Assembly (NCBI GenBank): GCA_013695115.1
Contig: JACDBD010000211.1
Span: forward strand, 1 to 15,187
Direction: 5' to 3'
Source of the DNA: Actinomycetota bacterium
Lineage (GTDB): Bacteria > Actinomycetota > Acidimicrobiia > IMCC26256 > JACDBD01
Length of the DNA stretch: 15,187 nt
The notes below the pieces were generated by a model. The model was not told the origin of the DNA, did not search any database, and was given only the letters and a program-made list of their open reading frames with translations. Shown here piece by piece: positions 14,971 to 15,187 of this stretch. Made by a program: the position numbers and the translations under genes. Positions within the stretch are counted from its first letter, which is position 1. Each line of letters begins with the position of its first letter.

Positions 14971-15187
14971 GCTCATTGCCCGAGCCCGACGATCGGCTGT
15001 CGGCGTACCTCGACGAAGAGCTCGACGCGACCGAGCGCGCCGCGGTCGACGACCTGCTCGCCCGCTCCGAGGCGTGGCGCGCCGGGCTGGCCGAGGTCGC
15101 CTGGGCCCGGGACGCCGTGCGCAGCCTTCCCGCGCCCGACGTGCCCGCCGGCTTCTGGGCCACGGTCGGCGACGAGCGCTCCCGCGC
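14967..15187 (+). CDS. Anti-sigma factor, zinc-less type (partial, C-terminus off the right edge)
   Basis: Seventy-three residues are visible. The opening DDRLSAYLDEELDATERAAVDDLLARSEAWR matches the anti-sigma domain helix pair that clamps ECF sigma factors (usual form: LSAYLDGEL, then H-x3-C-x2-CR). At the zinc positions, however, it has Leu30, Ser34 and Trp37 before the conserved Arg38, and there is no Cys or His anywhere in the visible part. It should therefore act without zinc and without thiol switching. The ATG overlaps the sigma stop (ATGA), so the two are made together. Whether a TM helix follows is beyond the window. Confidence 0.82.
   Translation, partial: MSSLPEPDDRLSAYLDEELDATERAAVDDLLARSEAWRAGLAEVAWARDAVRSLPAPDVPAGFWATVGDERSR

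Overview
The window is a very GC-rich, densely coding stretch from an actinobacterium. The evidence is a WhiB2-type regulator, a TatA-ECF sigma-anti-sigma cluster, an LLM-type (F420-family) oxidoreductase, a Sdh1-type succinate dehydrogenase, TAnnnT promoters, and several genes that look leaderless. An uncultured or Acidimicrobiia-like lineage is possible, but that placement is inference. No rRNA, tRNA, CRISPR, insertion sequence or transposase was seen. No gene-free stretch exceeds about 135 bases.

Left part (1-6049), all on the minus strand. Transcription runs from a two-TM membrane protein with a repetitive Thr-Thr-Pro tail, into a cytoplasmic family 2 glycoside hydrolase starting directly after its stop codon, and then, after a roughly 100-base gap with a possible promoter and leader hairpin, into sdhC-sdhA-sdhB. 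The three sdh genes overlap by 4 and 1 bases and encode a succinate:quinone oxidoreductase with one five-helix cytochrome b subunit. sdhB runs off the left edge.

Middle part (6050-11222). A MoxR/magnesium-chelatase-like AAA+ ATPase is followed by a J-domain plus DUF3592 membrane protein, whose reading frame has no canonical start codon. A small lipoprotein gene faces it, with the two stop codons sharing CTAG. Diverging from the lipoprotein is a tight pair: an SRPBCC protein and a 671-residue protein with a C-terminal VWA domain. ATPase plus VWA is a familiar chaperone-like pairing. Here the J-domain protein, lipoprotein and SRPBCC gene lie between the two partners.

Right part (11219-15187). 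A macro-domain protein converges on the VWA gene, again sharing CTAG. It is divergent from a whiB2-type gene; the intergenic region holds a perfect DnaA box and a BldD-like imperfect palindrome. Next come a glutamate formimidoyltransferase and an LLM oxidoreductase, divergent across only 32 bases and both with a -10 element placed for leaderless transcription. The end holds tatA, an ECF sigma factor of SigE type preceded by GGAAC-N18-GTT that may be its own promoter, and a partial anti-sigma factor that has lost the zinc-binding His/Cys residues.
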